DNA from: Bacteroidia bacterium
Lineage (GTDB): Bacteria; Bacteroidota; Bacteroidia; J057
DNA: 64,000 bases
NCBI GenBank assembly: GCA_041391665.1
Contig: JAWKNO010000002.1
Location: 1,302,001 to 1,366,000 of the forward strand
Direction of reading: 5' to 3'
Part shown: one piece after another, positions 8,929-18,222 of the stretch
Position numbering within the stretch: position 1 is the stretch's first letter
Layout: every line of letters starts with the position of its first letter
Position numbers and translations under genes: made by a program
The notes under the pieces: model-generated
What the model saw: the letters and a program-made list of their open reading frames with translations, nothing else
Told to the model about the DNA's origin: nothing
Database searches by the model: none

Positions 8929-8936
8929 CAAAGATA
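8929..8936 (-). promoter_or_regulatory. Promoter -7 element for tRNA-Leu and tig
   Basis: The minus strand reads TATCTTTG, an exact TAnnTTTG match, 21 bp before the mature tRNA 5' end. That spacing leaves a short 5' trailer for RNase P. The -33 region is weak (TTTTCGG). Divergent transcription of the (p)ppGpp synthetase gene starts nearby on the other strand. Confidence 0.6.
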
Positions 8937-9010
8937 GGATATTTTTTCCTTAACCGAAAATTATTCCGAAATTTAGTTCGTTAATATATTCTATACAGGC
9001 AGGGGAAAAA

Positions 9011-11248
9011 ATGATCAACATTACGCAGGAGGAACAAAAAAACTACGACACGGAGATTATCCGTGGTTACAGAAGTATTATTCGCGCCCTGAGGAATACT
9101 TCCCGCTCTGAAAAAGCGACGATCAGAAGGGCTTTTGAATATGCGAGGGAGGCCCATGAGGGCGTTCGCCGCAAATCGGGAGAACCTTATATTCTCCATC
9201 CGTTGGCGGTTGCAAAAATCGTGGTGGTAGAAATGGGGTTGGAGGATCCTACTGCTATCATCTGTGCCTTTCTTCACGATGTGGTAGAAGATACGGAAAT
9301 AGAATTGGAAGATATCCGACGGGAGTTTGGCAACAAAGCCATGGAAATTATTAATGGCCTGACAAAAATGTCTGGCTCTGTGCTGATTGATGAGATGAAC
9401 TCCACGCAGGCGGAAACATTCCGGAAGGTCTTGCTGACGATCTCTGACGATATACGGGTGATACTCATAAAACTCGCCGACCGCCTGCATAATATGCGGA
9501 CGATGGGTTCTATGCGGCAGGAGTCTATGCTCAAAATCACTTCGGAGACCCTGTATATTTATGCTCCGGTTGCCCACCGTTTGGGTTTGTATGAGATAAA
9601 GACAGAACTGGAAGACCTGTCATTTAAACATAGCAATCCTACTACCTATCAGGAGATTGGTAAAAAACTGCTCGCTTCGAAAGAGGAAGCACAGGACTAT
9701 ATTGATTTGTTTATCAAGCGGGTAAAACAAGCGCTCAAACCTTCCGGACTCACCTTCCAGGTTAAAAGCCGGTTCAAATCCATCTATTCCATTTACGTAA
9801 AAATGGTCAGGAAAAACCTGCCATTTGAAGAAGTGTACGATAAATATGCCATCCGTATTATTCTGGAAAGCAGAGAGGGCCGTGAAAGGGAGGATTGCTG
9901 GTATGTATATTCGATTCTCTCCGGTATGTTCAGACCTAATCCCAAGCGTTTGAGGGACTGGATAACTGTCCCTAAAGACAATAGTTATGAATCCCTTCAT
10001 ACTACGTTGCTTGGACCGGAGGGCCATTGGGTGGAAGTGCAGATCCGTACTCAGCGTATGGATGATATAGCGGAGAAAGGTATTGCGGCCCACTGGAAGT
10101 ATAAGGAAGACGGAGAGTTGTACGATGATTTTCTCACAGAATGGATTGGTCAAATTCGCGAAATTCTTGAAAACCCCAGCCTGAATGCCCTGGAAGCAGT
10201 GCGGGAGTTTAAAGAAAATCTCCAGCCCAACGATGTTTTTGTATTTACGCCCAAAGGCGAGATGATGCGGCTGCAACCCAATTCTACAGTTCTGGATTTT
10301 GCCTACAAAATTCATAGTGTGGTTGGAAATTCGGCGATCGGAGCCAAAGTCAACAACCGGGTCGTTGCACTTGATTATACTTTGAAACCGGGAGATACAA
10401 TAGAAGTACTGACATCAAAAAAGCAAAAGCCCAAAGAAGAGTGGCTGCGCCAGGCAAAGACGGTTCGTGCCAGAGAGCACATCAAAACTTTTCTTAAGAA
10501 GGAAAGGAGAGATTTTATAGAACAGGGCCGGCTTATGTTTATCTGGAAAGCGCGGCAGTATGATGTAGATGAAAATCACCCGTTTTTCAAGGAACTGCTC
10601 GCTTATTTTATGGTTCCTTCGGCGGAGGAATTTTTTTACAGAATCGGGGCACATAAAATAGATACCCGGAAAATCCCGGAATTTATCCGGCTCAAACAAG
10701 ATGGGCAGCAGGTAGAAAGCCTGCCTGAAAACGGACAGTCATCGGTCTCTGGCCAACTGGAGGAATTTGGCGTCAACCGGGACATGCTGGTTTTCGGGAA
10801 AGAGCAGAATATCGAAAACTATATGCTGGGCAAATGCTGTAATCCGTTGCCAGGAGACGATATACTGGGGTTTGATGAAGGGAAAAAAATCGTCATCCAT
10901 CGCACATCCTGTGACGAAGCCATTTCACTGATGTCGAGTTTCGGCTCCAAAATCATTCATACGAAGTGGGCAGAAGGCCGGTCTGACGTGTCATTTCTCA
11001 CCGCCATCAAAGTCGTGGGTCTTGATAAACAGGGTATGCTCAACGATCTGATCAGAATTATTTCTCTCCGGATGAAGTTGAATATACGAAAGGTGACCAT
11101 TGAGTCGCGAAATCAGATGTTTGAGGGATTATTTACAATATATGTCCATAATATTGAAGAACTTTCCCATCTGATGAACCGCATGGAGGCGTTGCCGCAT
11201 GTTTATACCGTCTCCCGGGTTGATCATAACTATCAACCATTTCAATAA
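9011..11248 (+). CDS. rsh: Bifunctional (p)ppGpp synthetase/hydrolase (RelA/SpoT homologue)
   Basis: Makes and degrades the stringent-response alarmone (p)ppGpp in the cytoplasm. Domains in order: HD hydrolase (residues about 35-190, with the intact FLHDVVEDTE metal motif near 87-96), synthetase (about 240-350, with SIYSIYVKM and the EVQIRTQRMD and AAHWKYK motifs), TGS (about 403-465), a conserved-cysteine region (KCCNPLPGD near 607) and a C-terminal ACT domain (about 660-740). Both catalytic halves look intact, so this is a long bifunctional Rel. Its length of 745 residues is usual. A lipoprotein gene follows after 6 bp and may be cotranscribed. Confidence 0.95.
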   Translation: MINITQEEQKNYDTEIIRGYRSIIRALRNTSRSEKATIRRAFEYAREAHEGVRRKSGEPYILHPLAVAKIVVVEMGLEDPTAIICAFLHDVVEDTEIELEDIRREFGNKAMEIINGLTKMSGSVLIDEMNSTQAETFRKVLLTISDDIRVILIKLADRLHNMRTMGSMRQESMLKITSETLYIYAPVAHRLGLYEIKTELEDLSFKHSNPTTYQEIGKKLLASKEEAQDYIDLFIKRVKQALKPSGLTFQVKSRFKSIYSIYVKMVRKNLPFEEVYDKYAIRIILESREGREREDCWYVYSILSGMFRPNPKRLRDWITVPKDNSYESLHTTLLGPEGHWVEVQIRTQRMDDIAEKGIAAHWKYKEDGELYDDFLTEWIGQIREILENPSLNALEAVREFKENLQPNDVFVFTPKGEMMRLQPNSTVLDFAYKIHSVVGNSAIGAKVNNRVVALDYTLKPGDTIEVLTSKKQKPKEEWLRQAKTVRAREHIKTFLKKERRDFIEQGRLMFIWKARQYDVDENHPFFKELLAYFMVPSAEEFFYRIGAHKIDTRKIPEFIRLKQDGQQVESLPENGQSSVSGQLEEFGVNRDMLVFGKEQNIENYMLGKCCNPLPGDDILGFDEGKKIVIHRTSCDEAISLMSSFGSKIIHTKWAEGRSDVSFLTAIKVVGLDKQGMLNDLIRIISLRMKLNIRKVTIESRNQMFEGLFTIYVHNIEELSHLMNRMEALPHVYTVSRVDHNYQPFQ

Positions 11249-11254
11249 TTCCCA

Positions 11255-11902
11255 ATGGTAGCTCTTATTGGTCGATTCTTTTGTGTTCTGTTACTCATTC
11301 AATCCTCCTGTACCGGCATTAGAGACTCGCAAAACCAAATGCCGGAAGTCAGCGGGCCGATGAAAATGATTCTGGAGTTGGCGCAAACCGGTAAAATCTC
11401 AACCTATAGTTATACTGAATCTGGCGTACAGGGGGATCCGGAAAAATCGAAAATTGATATTCGCGTATCTCCGGACAGCGTGTTATATCACCACCGGGAA
11501 ATTTTCAGTGAATACAATAATGGTCGGGGTGGGGAAGAATATTCGGTGATTGAGTTTATTCTTAATGTTAATGATTCGATCAACCGGCAAAAATATGAGG
11601 AGTATGAATTGGTAGCCGAAAAGGATTCCGTCTATATTACCTCGGTTTCTCCTTTCGAAATCATGCTAACTCAAACCCTGATGGTTGATTATTCAGAAAA
11701 AAGAATTCCACTCTACCGGCTTGACGGATACGCTCATCCTGGTGATGCAGAGCCCTCTCATTACAAATTTTGGTCTCCAAGGTTTGGAATTGTTATGATT
11801 TGGTATGGAGATGAGACAATTTTTGAATTAATCGCATCACCCAGGGAAGAAGATCAACCATTGATTGTGGCGATGAAGCAAGCTGCCCTGGAAACTATTT
11901 AG
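11255..11902 (+). CDS. Hypothetical secreted protein or lipoprotein
   Basis: A 215-residue protein with an N-terminal hydrophobic signal ending in IQSSC, a weak lipobox, so it is probably exported and perhaps lipid-anchored. The mature part looks all-beta, with many Tyr, Ser and acidic residues, and I do not recognise a family. It starts only 6 bp after the (p)ppGpp synthetase gene, suggesting cotranscription, though no functional link is evident. The ATG used is the only good start before the hydrophobic stretch. Confidence 0.6.
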   Translation: MVALIGRFFCVLLLIQSSCTGIRDSQNQMPEVSGPMKMILELAQTGKISTYSYTESGVQGDPEKSKIDIRVSPDSVLYHHREIFSEYNNGRGGEEYSVIEFILNVNDSINRQKYEEYELVAEKDSVYITSVSPFEIMLTQTLMVDYSEKRIPLYRLDGYAHPGDAEPSHYKFWSPRFGIVMIWYGDETIFELIASPREEDQPLIVAMKQAALETI

Positions 11903-11937
11903 ATACCTGTTGATTTCCCGTCAGGAGTTTTGTAAAT

Positions 11938-11965
11938 TACTGGATACATTATTAATACTCCAGTA
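11938..11965. promoter_or_regulatory. Inverted repeat just upstream of the UPF0158-like gene
   Basis: TACTGGA and TCCAGTA form a perfect 7-bp inverted repeat with a 14-nt AT-rich spacer, ending 3 bp before the ATG at 11969. It could be a protein binding site or an RNA hairpin that covers the start codon region. There is no evidence beyond the symmetry and position. Confidence 0.35.
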
Positions 11966-11968
11966 GCC

Positions 11969-12481
11969 ATGGTCACTCAAAAGATTTCTCAAAAGATTAG
12001 ACTCGACACATTGCTTGCCGAGTTGGCCTCCGCCATGTTGGATTCTAATGGAGAGTATGCCCTGGATCTTGAAACCCTTGAGGTGATAGAGACAACCAAT
12101 GACCTGCGATATGCACCTGACAGGGAATTGCGGGACGAGACAGGCCTGGATCTGCTACCTGAATGGGTGCAGGAATCTCCGACGCTGATGTTTATGGAGA
12201 ATCATGAACCAGACCGGTTTCAGCATATCCCCAAAATTCCATTTGCGGCGATGAAAAACCTTATGCATCAGTTTGCAGAAAGTGTGGCAGAGCACAAAGT
12301 AAGCATCGCACTTCACGAAAGTCTTGAGCATGAAAAGCCGCTACACAGGTTTCGTGAAGAACTTAGCTACCACACAGGATTTCGTACCCGCTGGCTGGAT
12401 TTTAAGCAGGCTTATGCGCGGAAAGCTGCGCTAAAATGGTTCCGGAAGCAGAACATTCGTACCTCTTTCCGGAACCATTGA
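11969..12481 (+). CDS. UPF0158 family protein
   Basis: A 170-residue cytoplasmic protein. The N-terminal pattern (LLAELASAML, then EYALDLETLEVIE), the central FMENHEPDRF and IPKIPFAAMKNLMHQFA segments and the C-terminal FRTRWLDFKQAYARKAALKW segment resemble UPF0158 proteins, a family without established function. The C-terminus is rich in basic and aromatic residues, which could contact nucleic acid. It is monocistronic, ends 6 bp before the convergent peptidase gene, and has a short inverted repeat just before its start codon. The family assignment is from memory of the pattern. Confidence 0.65.
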   Translation: MVTQKISQKIRLDTLLAELASAMLDSNGEYALDLETLEVIETTNDLRYAPDRELRDETGLDLLPEWVQESPTLMFMENHEPDRFQHIPKIPFAAMKNLMHQFAESVAEHKVSIALHESLEHEKPLHRFREELSYHTGFRTRWLDFKQAYARKAALKWFRKQNIRTSFRNH

Positions 12482-12487
12482 ATCTGT

Positions 12488-14620
12488 TTACAAATGTTCG
12501 AGGAAGTATTGGCTGATTTTTTCATACAAATGCGCCCGGTCAATGCCCCGCACATTATGTTCGTGCCCGGGGTATGCGAAAAAATCGACATCCGCTCCGT
12601 TTTCGACAAACTTCTTCAGCAGCATCATCGAATGTTGGGGAACTACGGTATTGTCCTGCATACCGTGGATGATCATTAGTTTACCCTTCAGCCGGTCAGT
12701 ATAGTTAAGCAGCGAGGCTGTTTCATACCCTTCCGGATTCTGCTCCGGGGTGTCCATATATCTTTCGGTGTACATCACTTCATACATTTTCCAGTCCACA
12801 ACGGGGCCACCCGCAACGCCAACCTTAAACACACCGGGTTGGCGCAGCATGAGTGAAGTCGTCATAAACCCGCCATAACTCCAGCCAAAAACTCCGATTC
12901 TTTCTGTATCTACAAATGTCTGCCTTCTCAGGAAGCTCACTCCTTCAAGCTGATCACTCATTTCTACAGTACCCATTCTCCGGAAAGTGGCCTGCTCGAA
13001 ATCTAAACCCCGGTAAGGGGTGCCCCGGTTGTCCAGGGTAAATACCACAAACCCTTTTTGAGCCATATAGGGCAAAAACAGATCTGCCCCTCCCAGCCAT
13101 GATTCTTCCACAAGCTGGATATGAGGCCCTCCGTACACGTATACCATGACCGGGTATTTTTTTGATGGATCAAAATCTACGGGTTTGATCATGCGACAGT
13201 ACAGATCAGTTCCATCGGCAGCTTTGATGGTGAAAATGGAAATTTCCCCCATTTTTTGATCAGCCAACGGGTTGCTGGCTAAATAGACTTCCTTTTGCTC
13301 TTTGGCTTTTCGGACGTTGATCAGCTCGCTTTTTATGGGGGTTTTCAGGCTTGACCAATTATCCAGCAGAAATTCTCCTGTTCCGCTCAGGGTTGCCTCA
13401 TGGGTACCTTTATCTTTTGTCAGTTTATTTTTCTTGCCTTTTTCCAGATCCATAATATAAACATGCCTCTCCAAAGGGCTTACCTCTGCACTTTGATAAA
13501 CCAAACTATTGCCGTGATCTGTAAATCCAAGAAAATGTGTCACATCCCATGATCCCTGGGTTACCTGTTTGATTACCTCTCCCTGGGTATTGTATAGGTA
13601 CAGATGCTTAAATCCGTCCCGTTTGCTAAACCACAAAAACTCATCGGAATGCCCTGTTCTGAAAATCGGACCGTTTTCAGGTTCTATATACTTCTCGTGA
13701 GTTTCTTCAAACAGCGTAATCTCTTTCTCTCCCGAATCTGCACTATATCGATTTAACCACATATGATTCTGGTCCCGGTTGAGTACCGCGACATAGACAG
13801 ACTTTTCATCAGGAGACCATGTGATATTGGTAAGATACTGTTCTGCCGGCTCGCCGGTTTTCAGATATACGGTTTTATTTGTCAACAAATCAAAGACTCC
13901 CACAAGTACCTCCTGGCTTTTGCTGCCAGCCATAGGGTATTTTTCTGGCTTATATTGAGCGGGAACCTGGCTATAATCAACCAGTGGGTAATCTGTTACG
14001 TTCGATTGATCGATGCGATAAAAAGCTAGTTTCTGTCCTGACGGAGACCAGAAAAGCCCTTTTACAATCCCAAACTCGCTTCGATGGGCAGCTTCGCCAT
14101 AAGAAATATCCTTGCTGCCATCAAAAGTAATTTGAATGGGCTTTTTTCTACCGGGAGTGGTAATGAATATATTATAACCATTAGTATAAGCCAGATTGAG
14201 GTTGGGAGCGGTTTCTTCTTTCTCGCTTTCAATCCGGTGGCTATAAACTACCGATGAAGTTTTTGTCCCGATATCATATTTCATCAGATCGGGACCCATA
14301 AAGAAAGTGAATACCTGATCATTTATCCAGGTAATGCGGGGAAACCGAAAGATATTGCCGTTGATGGCTTCTCCCAGTTCTTCCAGTGTAACCAGCACCC
14401 TGGGTTCCGATTTTTCATCTGATACCATCAGACTTTGGGTGACGGGATCTACATAAGTGTAGGCATTGGTTGCGCCTTTCCAGCTAAGCTGGGGAAGGGT
14501 TCGGGGAAAAAGCCGGCCAGTAACCGCATCTTTCAGGTCGATGGTTTGATTCTGTGCATGAGCATAAATACCGGAAAGCAGGCAAATTGCCAGCAGCAGA
14601 ATGGGTAATTTGAATTTCAT
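12488..14620 (-). CDS. Dipeptidyl peptidase IV-type S9 serine peptidase, exported
   Basis: Removes X-Pro (or related) dipeptides from peptide N-termini, normally in the periplasm. From the ATG at 14620 it has a clean signal peptide (MKFKLPILLLAICLLSG, then AHAQ), an N-terminal beta-propeller (DPP4_N) to about residue 450 and a C-terminal alpha/beta hydrolase. The catalytic serine lies in GWSYGGF, the aspartate in MQDNTVVP and the histidine in GHEHNVRG. The YVYGGPH segment of the oxyanion region is also present. An ATG six codons upstream is less likely because it would put charged residues before the signal. Length of about 710 residues matches bacterial DPP IV. Confidence 0.93.
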   Translation of the reverse strand: MKFKLPILLLAICLLSGIYAHAQNQTIDLKDAVTGRLFPRTLPQLSWKGATNAYTYVDPVTQSLMVSDEKSEPRVLVTLEELGEAINGNIFRFPRITWINDQVFTFFMGPDLMKYDIGTKTSSVVYSHRIESEKEETAPNLNLAYTNGYNIFITTPGRKKPIQITFDGSKDISYGEAAHRSEFGIVKGLFWSPSGQKLAFYRIDQSNVTDYPLVDYSQVPAQYKPEKYPMAGSKSQEVLVGVFDLLTNKTVYLKTGEPAEQYLTNITWSPDEKSVYVAVLNRDQNHMWLNRYSADSGEKEITLFEETHEKYIEPENGPIFRTGHSDEFLWFSKRDGFKHLYLYNTQGEVIKQVTQGSWDVTHFLGFTDHGNSLVYQSAEVSPLERHVYIMDLEKGKKNKLTKDKGTHEATLSGTGEFLLDNWSSLKTPIKSELINVRKAKEQKEVYLASNPLADQKMGEISIFTIKAADGTDLYCRMIKPVDFDPSKKYPVMVYVYGGPHIQLVEESWLGGADLFLPYMAQKGFVVFTLDNRGTPYRGLDFEQATFRRMGTVEMSDQLEGVSFLRRQTFVDTERIGVFGWSYGGFMTTSLMLRQPGVFKVGVAGGPVVDWKMYEVMYTERYMDTPEQNPEGYETASLLNYTDRLKGKLMIIHGMQDNTVVPQHSMMLLKKFVENGADVDFFAYPGHEHNVRGIDRAHLYEKISQYFLEHL

Positions 14621-14690
14621 AGTATTGGGGACAATCATTCAGTTAAAATAAAAGAGCGGGAAAGTTAATAACAAATTTTCCCTTTAAAAG

Positions 14691-15671
14691 TTAGTTTCTT
14701 AGTTCTATCGTTGCCACGACCTGTCCATGATCAGACTGCCATTCTCTTACGGGGTCATCGCTTAATGTTTCATCTACCAGATGATCATTCAAAAGAGAAA
14801 CCAATCCTACCCGGCCCAGATGCATAGGATTTTCGGCTACCAGCTCCTGGCTTACCATAATATGATCCAATGCTTCATGGTGCGCGTTGTGAATGTGGGT
14901 ATAATAAAAATCCTGATACCCTCTCCGGGCCTGAATGTCTTTCACATGGTACATCAACACATCCCAGATGGCTTGTTTGACCTCTTGTGGGTATTTTCGG
15001 TGGGGTTGCTCTCCGGAAATAATCCTTGTACTGACAGCAAGCCCATTGTCATTTACATCTCCGATGAGCACAACCGGCTCCGTCCGGTTTTGCAGTGAAT
15101 CCATAAGCAGTTGGCGCAGCCCTGCTGCTTCAATACTCCGGCGGATCAATGCCCGCGTTTGCCCCTTCGCCAGATCTACCGGATTTTCTCTGCTTTCTCC
15201 ATCCATGAATACAGGTCTTTTGGATTTTAAGTGTACAACAAATACAGTCAGATCCAATTGAGAATTCACACGTACACGCGCTTTTAAGACTGGCCGGGAG
15301 AAAGTACTTACCGGTATCTGTACGCCATCCATTTCCAGTGACAGGGGAATGGTTTGAAAAACTTCATGGGAAATAATTTCAAACCGGGTAGCCAGGCCTA
15401 CTTTGGGCAGTTCTCCATCAGGTGCTGCGACCAATATGTTTGCCTTATTCAAATAGCGGCTTTTCTTCAGCGCTTCCTCTAGTGCTTCAGGATGGAACAC
15501 TTCCTGAAAACCTATCAGGTCAGGAGCCATTTTGTCGATCTGCCCTGCAATCCAATCTGTTTTTTTTCCGTATTCTGCGCTGGAATAGCGGCGGTTGCCA
15601 TAATAAGTGGTATCTGGTAAAACCAGATTTAAAACGTTGAAAGTGCCTATCCTGAATGTTCGGTCCTTCAT
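14691..15671 (-). CDS. Endonuclease/exonuclease/phosphatase (EEP) family protein
   Basis: A 326-residue metal-dependent phosphoesterase of the DNase I-like fold. Visible motifs in order: GTFNVLNL (Asn metal site), IGFQEV (catalytic Glu), LIGDVNDN, ALDHIMVS and SDHGQVVATIE near the C-terminus (catalytic Asp-His). No signal peptide is seen, so it is probably cytoplasmic. The family cleaves DNA, RNA, phosphoinositides or other phosphodiesters; the substrate cannot be assigned. It lies 70 bp upstream of the peptidase gene on the same strand and is probably transcribed with it. Confidence 0.82.
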   Translation of the reverse strand: MKDRTFRIGTFNVLNLVLPDTTYYGNRRYSSAEYGKKTDWIAGQIDKMAPDLIGFQEVFHPEALEEALKKSRYLNKANILVAAPDGELPKVGLATRFEIISHEVFQTIPLSLEMDGVQIPVSTFSRPVLKARVRVNSQLDLTVFVVHLKSKRPVFMDGESRENPVDLAKGQTRALIRRSIEAAGLRQLLMDSLQNRTEPVVLIGDVNDNGLAVSTRIISGEQPHRKYPQEVKQAIWDVLMYHVKDIQARRGYQDFYYTHIHNAHHEALDHIMVSQELVAENPMHLGRVGLVSLLNDHLVDETLSDDPVREWQSDHGQVVATIELRN

Positions 15672-15744
15672 AATATGTAGGTAAGGGTTTGTTTGACGTC
15701 ACAATGTACCAATTTTGCCAATAGGTGCGCACCCAATGGAAAAG

Positions 15745-15779
15745 TTTGGTTTTAGAATCGCGCTGAATGTGTACATTTG
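15745..15779 (+). promoter_or_regulatory. Bacteroidota-type promoter of the TonB_C/TPR gene
   Basis: TTTG at 15745-15748 and TACATTTG at 15772-15779 are separated by 23 bp, fitting the -33/-7 pattern TTG-N17-23-TAnnTTTG known from Flavobacterium and Bacteroides. The ATG of the secreted protein follows at 15814, giving a leader of about 28 nt. Confidence 0.65.
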
Positions 15780-15813
15780 CCCCATGTTGAACCCCGATAT
15801 ATCGTATAGAAGT

Positions 15814-17130
15814 ATGAAGCGTTTTTTTGTTTTTGGGATTGTGGCTGCCTTGATTTCGCTGCCACTCTGGTTGCGTGCTCAGGATGAAGAGCCGGAGATG
15901 AGTTCTTTCATTTTTGTAAATGAAGAACCTGTTCCGCTGAATCTCAATGAAATCAGAAAAGCCATTGGCTACCCGCAGGAAGCCATAGATCAAAATCTGG
16001 AAGGCACCGTAATCGTAAGGGTACTGGTAGATAAAGAGGGGAATTATCGGAAACATGCCTTTGTAAAAGAAGTCAGTCCTCTGCTTTCTTCTGCTATTGA
16101 GCCGGTTATTTCACAGCTAAAGTTCACACCCGCAAAAGTGGGGGGGGAGCCAGTAATGTATTGGATGAATATTCCTTTCCCTTTTAAGCTCGTTGACGAC
16201 CAAACCCGCCAGGTAAAAGAGCAGATCACAAAACTTACGGATGCCCTTTCAGGAAAAGAGGCTACGTACAAAACCTGGCATGAACGCGGTGTCCTTCGTT
16301 CCCGAATTCAGGAATATGATGATGCGCTTGCTGATTTCACTCAAAGCCTGGCGTTGAATCCCCGCAAAAACAAAAAGAAAGCTGAAAAGAATACCTATGA
16401 TTATCTTTTCTACTCCCACTATGGCCGCGCTACGGTCTATTTCCTCAAAAATCAGTTTGCTGAAGCGATTACCGATTTTTCATCTGCCCTGGATTTTGCC
16501 AGTTCTACTGTTTGGGAAGATACCGCAGTGAAAAAAATTATTCCTAATGTTTATCTGGAGAGAGGTTATACCTACCTGCAACTGGAAAACTACGAGCAGG
16601 CACTGATCGATTTTCAATGGGTCTTGGACAATTCGACCGATAAAGATCAAAAATGCTCTGTCTATGAGCTTATGGCTGATGCGGGTATGGCGAAAAAAGA
16701 TTACCCGGCTTTGATAAAAATTTATAGCGGAATGATTGAATGCAAGCCGGATGATTATCTCAACTATTTTAGCAGGGGCTACTACAAGGAGTTGTCTGAC
16801 GACAATGAGGGGGCAATACGAGATTTTGCTGCCGTAATTGAAAACACAGACAATATCAATGTGGAAATGGCCGCATTAAATCTTCTGGCCTGGGCCTCAA
16901 TGAAACAGAAAAACTACGAACAGGCTGCAAACGCACTGAAACAGGCACTGGCAATTAATGTCCTGAATCCGGATTCCTATTATTACCTCGGAAAACTGGC
17001 GGAACTGAAGCAGGATGCAGAAAGTGTATGTGAAAATTACCGCAAAGCGTTGGTTTTCGGACTGGAAGGTCCTCAGAAGGAGGCCGCAATCGAGGTAATG
17101 AAAAATGCGTGTGGCGGATGGGATGAATAA
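15814..17130 (+). CDS. Exported protein with TonB C-terminal domain and TPR repeats
   Basis: Start chosen at 15814 (MKRFFVFG) because it begins a proper signal peptide ending in LRAQ and follows a good promoter; an upstream in-frame ATG at 15715 would precede the promoter. Residues about 45-125 match the TonB/TolA C-terminal fold (IGYPQEA, LEGTVIVRVLVDKEGNY, LKFTPAKVGGEPV, NIPFPF). The remainder is a TPR array (for example YDDALADFTQSLALNP, FAEAITDFSSALDFA, YEQALIDFQ). It has no proline-rich linker like true TonB, so it is probably a periplasmic scaffolding or partner-binding protein. The same TonB_C module recurs alone in the genes at 29840 and 30550. Confidence 0.8.
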   Translation: MKRFFVFGIVAALISLPLWLRAQDEEPEMSSFIFVNEEPVPLNLNEIRKAIGYPQEAIDQNLEGTVIVRVLVDKEGNYRKHAFVKEVSPLLSSAIEPVISQLKFTPAKVGGEPVMYWMNIPFPFKLVDDQTRQVKEQITKLTDALSGKEATYKTWHERGVLRSRIQEYDDALADFTQSLALNPRKNKKKAEKNTYDYLFYSHYGRATVYFLKNQFAEAITDFSSALDFASSTVWEDTAVKKIIPNVYLERGYTYLQLENYEQALIDFQWVLDNSTDKDQKCSVYELMADAGMAKKDYPALIKIYSGMIECKPDDYLNYFSRGYYKELSDDNEGAIRDFAAVIENTDNINVEMAALNLLAWASMKQKNYEQAANALKQALAINVLNPDSYYYLGKLAELKQDAESVCENYRKALVFGLEGPQKEAAIEVMKNACGGWDE

Positions 17131-17250
17131 AAGCCTGTTTTAATGTAAGAATTTCGGATAATCGTATTTTCCGCTATCAGAAAAACCAGTTACTTTGTTG
17201 CTGGTTGAGGATAGTGCAAGGAATTAATATCCCTGCAAAACTAACTGGCA

Positions 17251-18213
17251 ATGAAAATACGATCCTTAATTTTTTGGGTATCACCTTTGCTTTTTATTTG
17301 GCCAGGCCTGGGCAGTCATTTGTATAGTCAGTGTCCTAAAATTACATTTATCTATGCTGATGCCTGTGAAGCGCCGGATGGTAAGGGGGAATTTCTGATT
17401 CTGGAAACAGAGGAAGAAGTGCTTCCTGTAAAAAACCTCAGTATTGATCTTCCGGGGGGGCTGACAATATGTAAGACCTGCGCAAATGCCTGGGAGACAC
17501 CTAATGTTTCAAACCTGAATCTACTTGCAAATTGCGGTACGCTTTTCATTGGCATTGGCCCTGCTGATACCATTCCGGCAAATGCGATGACTATCATCTT
17601 TACTAACCGTAATTTTAAAGATGATGTCAACTGGGCAAATTTCTGCGGGACAGGCCCCATCTACGTGCTTACTATCAATAAAGTCAATAATAACAATAAA
17701 TACCCCCACAATGACGGGAGTTGTCTGGGCACTACGTATGTAACCGCAAATTTTACAGGTCTTAGCAGTTGTAGCTCATACACCGTTTCTTACGAACCCT
17801 GTTCGCTGCCATTGGAAACACCTGCGGGTTCCGGAGGAGGGCCTGCGTTAATATTTGACGACTATGGGGCTGTGATTTATACAGATGTAGGGTGTGATAA
17901 TTTTCTTGTAGATGCGATTACGCTTGCCGTGCAGATTTCCCAGGCTGGAATAGAGCCTGTACCCAAATACAATTATGCATTTCTCGACAGGGACGCAAAT
18001 CTTGTGATCATGCGGAAATCATCCGAGCCCGAATTGCTTAATATTCAAGTGGTTGATTTGTTGGGGAAAAGTTTGATAAATACTCAACTGAAAACAACAA
18101 ACGGATCCGCTTCATTAGACCTCTCCTGGATTCATGCTGGTTTATTCTTTGCAGTTATTACAGATAAATTTGATAATTTCACTTCACATAAGTTTATACG
18201 ATTGGTCGAATAA
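17251..18213 (+). CDS. Secreted cysteine-rich protein with probable T9SS C-terminal sorting domain
   Basis: A 320-residue protein with a signal peptide (LIFWVSPLLFIWPGLGS, mature start near SQCPK). The mature part has many cysteines (TICKTCANAW, LANCGTL, NFCGTGP, SYEPCS) that could form disulfides. The last 80 residues resemble a divergent type A T9SS sorting tail: a VVDLLGKSL strand followed by SLDLSWIHAGLFFAVI and a terminal HKFIRLVE, matching the usual ...DLxGK... and G(L/M)Y..KxxK pattern. It is thus probably translocated to the cell surface. The function of the N-terminal part is unknown. It starts 120 bp after the TPR gene. Confidence 0.68.
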   Translation: MKIRSLIFWVSPLLFIWPGLGSHLYSQCPKITFIYADACEAPDGKGEFLILETEEEVLPVKNLSIDLPGGLTICKTCANAWETPNVSNLNLLANCGTLFIGIGPADTIPANAMTIIFTNRNFKDDVNWANFCGTGPIYVLTINKVNNNNKYPHNDGSCLGTTYVTANFTGLSSCSSYTVSYEPCSLPLETPAGSGGGPALIFDDYGAVIYTDVGCDNFLVDAITLAVQISQAGIEPVPKYNYAFLDRDANLVIMRKSSEPELLNIQVVDLLGKSLINTQLKTTNGSASLDLSWIHAGLFFAVITDKFDNFTSHKFIRLVE

Positions 18214-18222
18214 TACTAACTG

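Noticed and set aside
8981..9577. Long minus-strand frame opposite the (p)ppGpp synthetase HD domain
   Set aside because: The plus-strand frame is an intact conserved enzyme; the antisense frame is a shadow.
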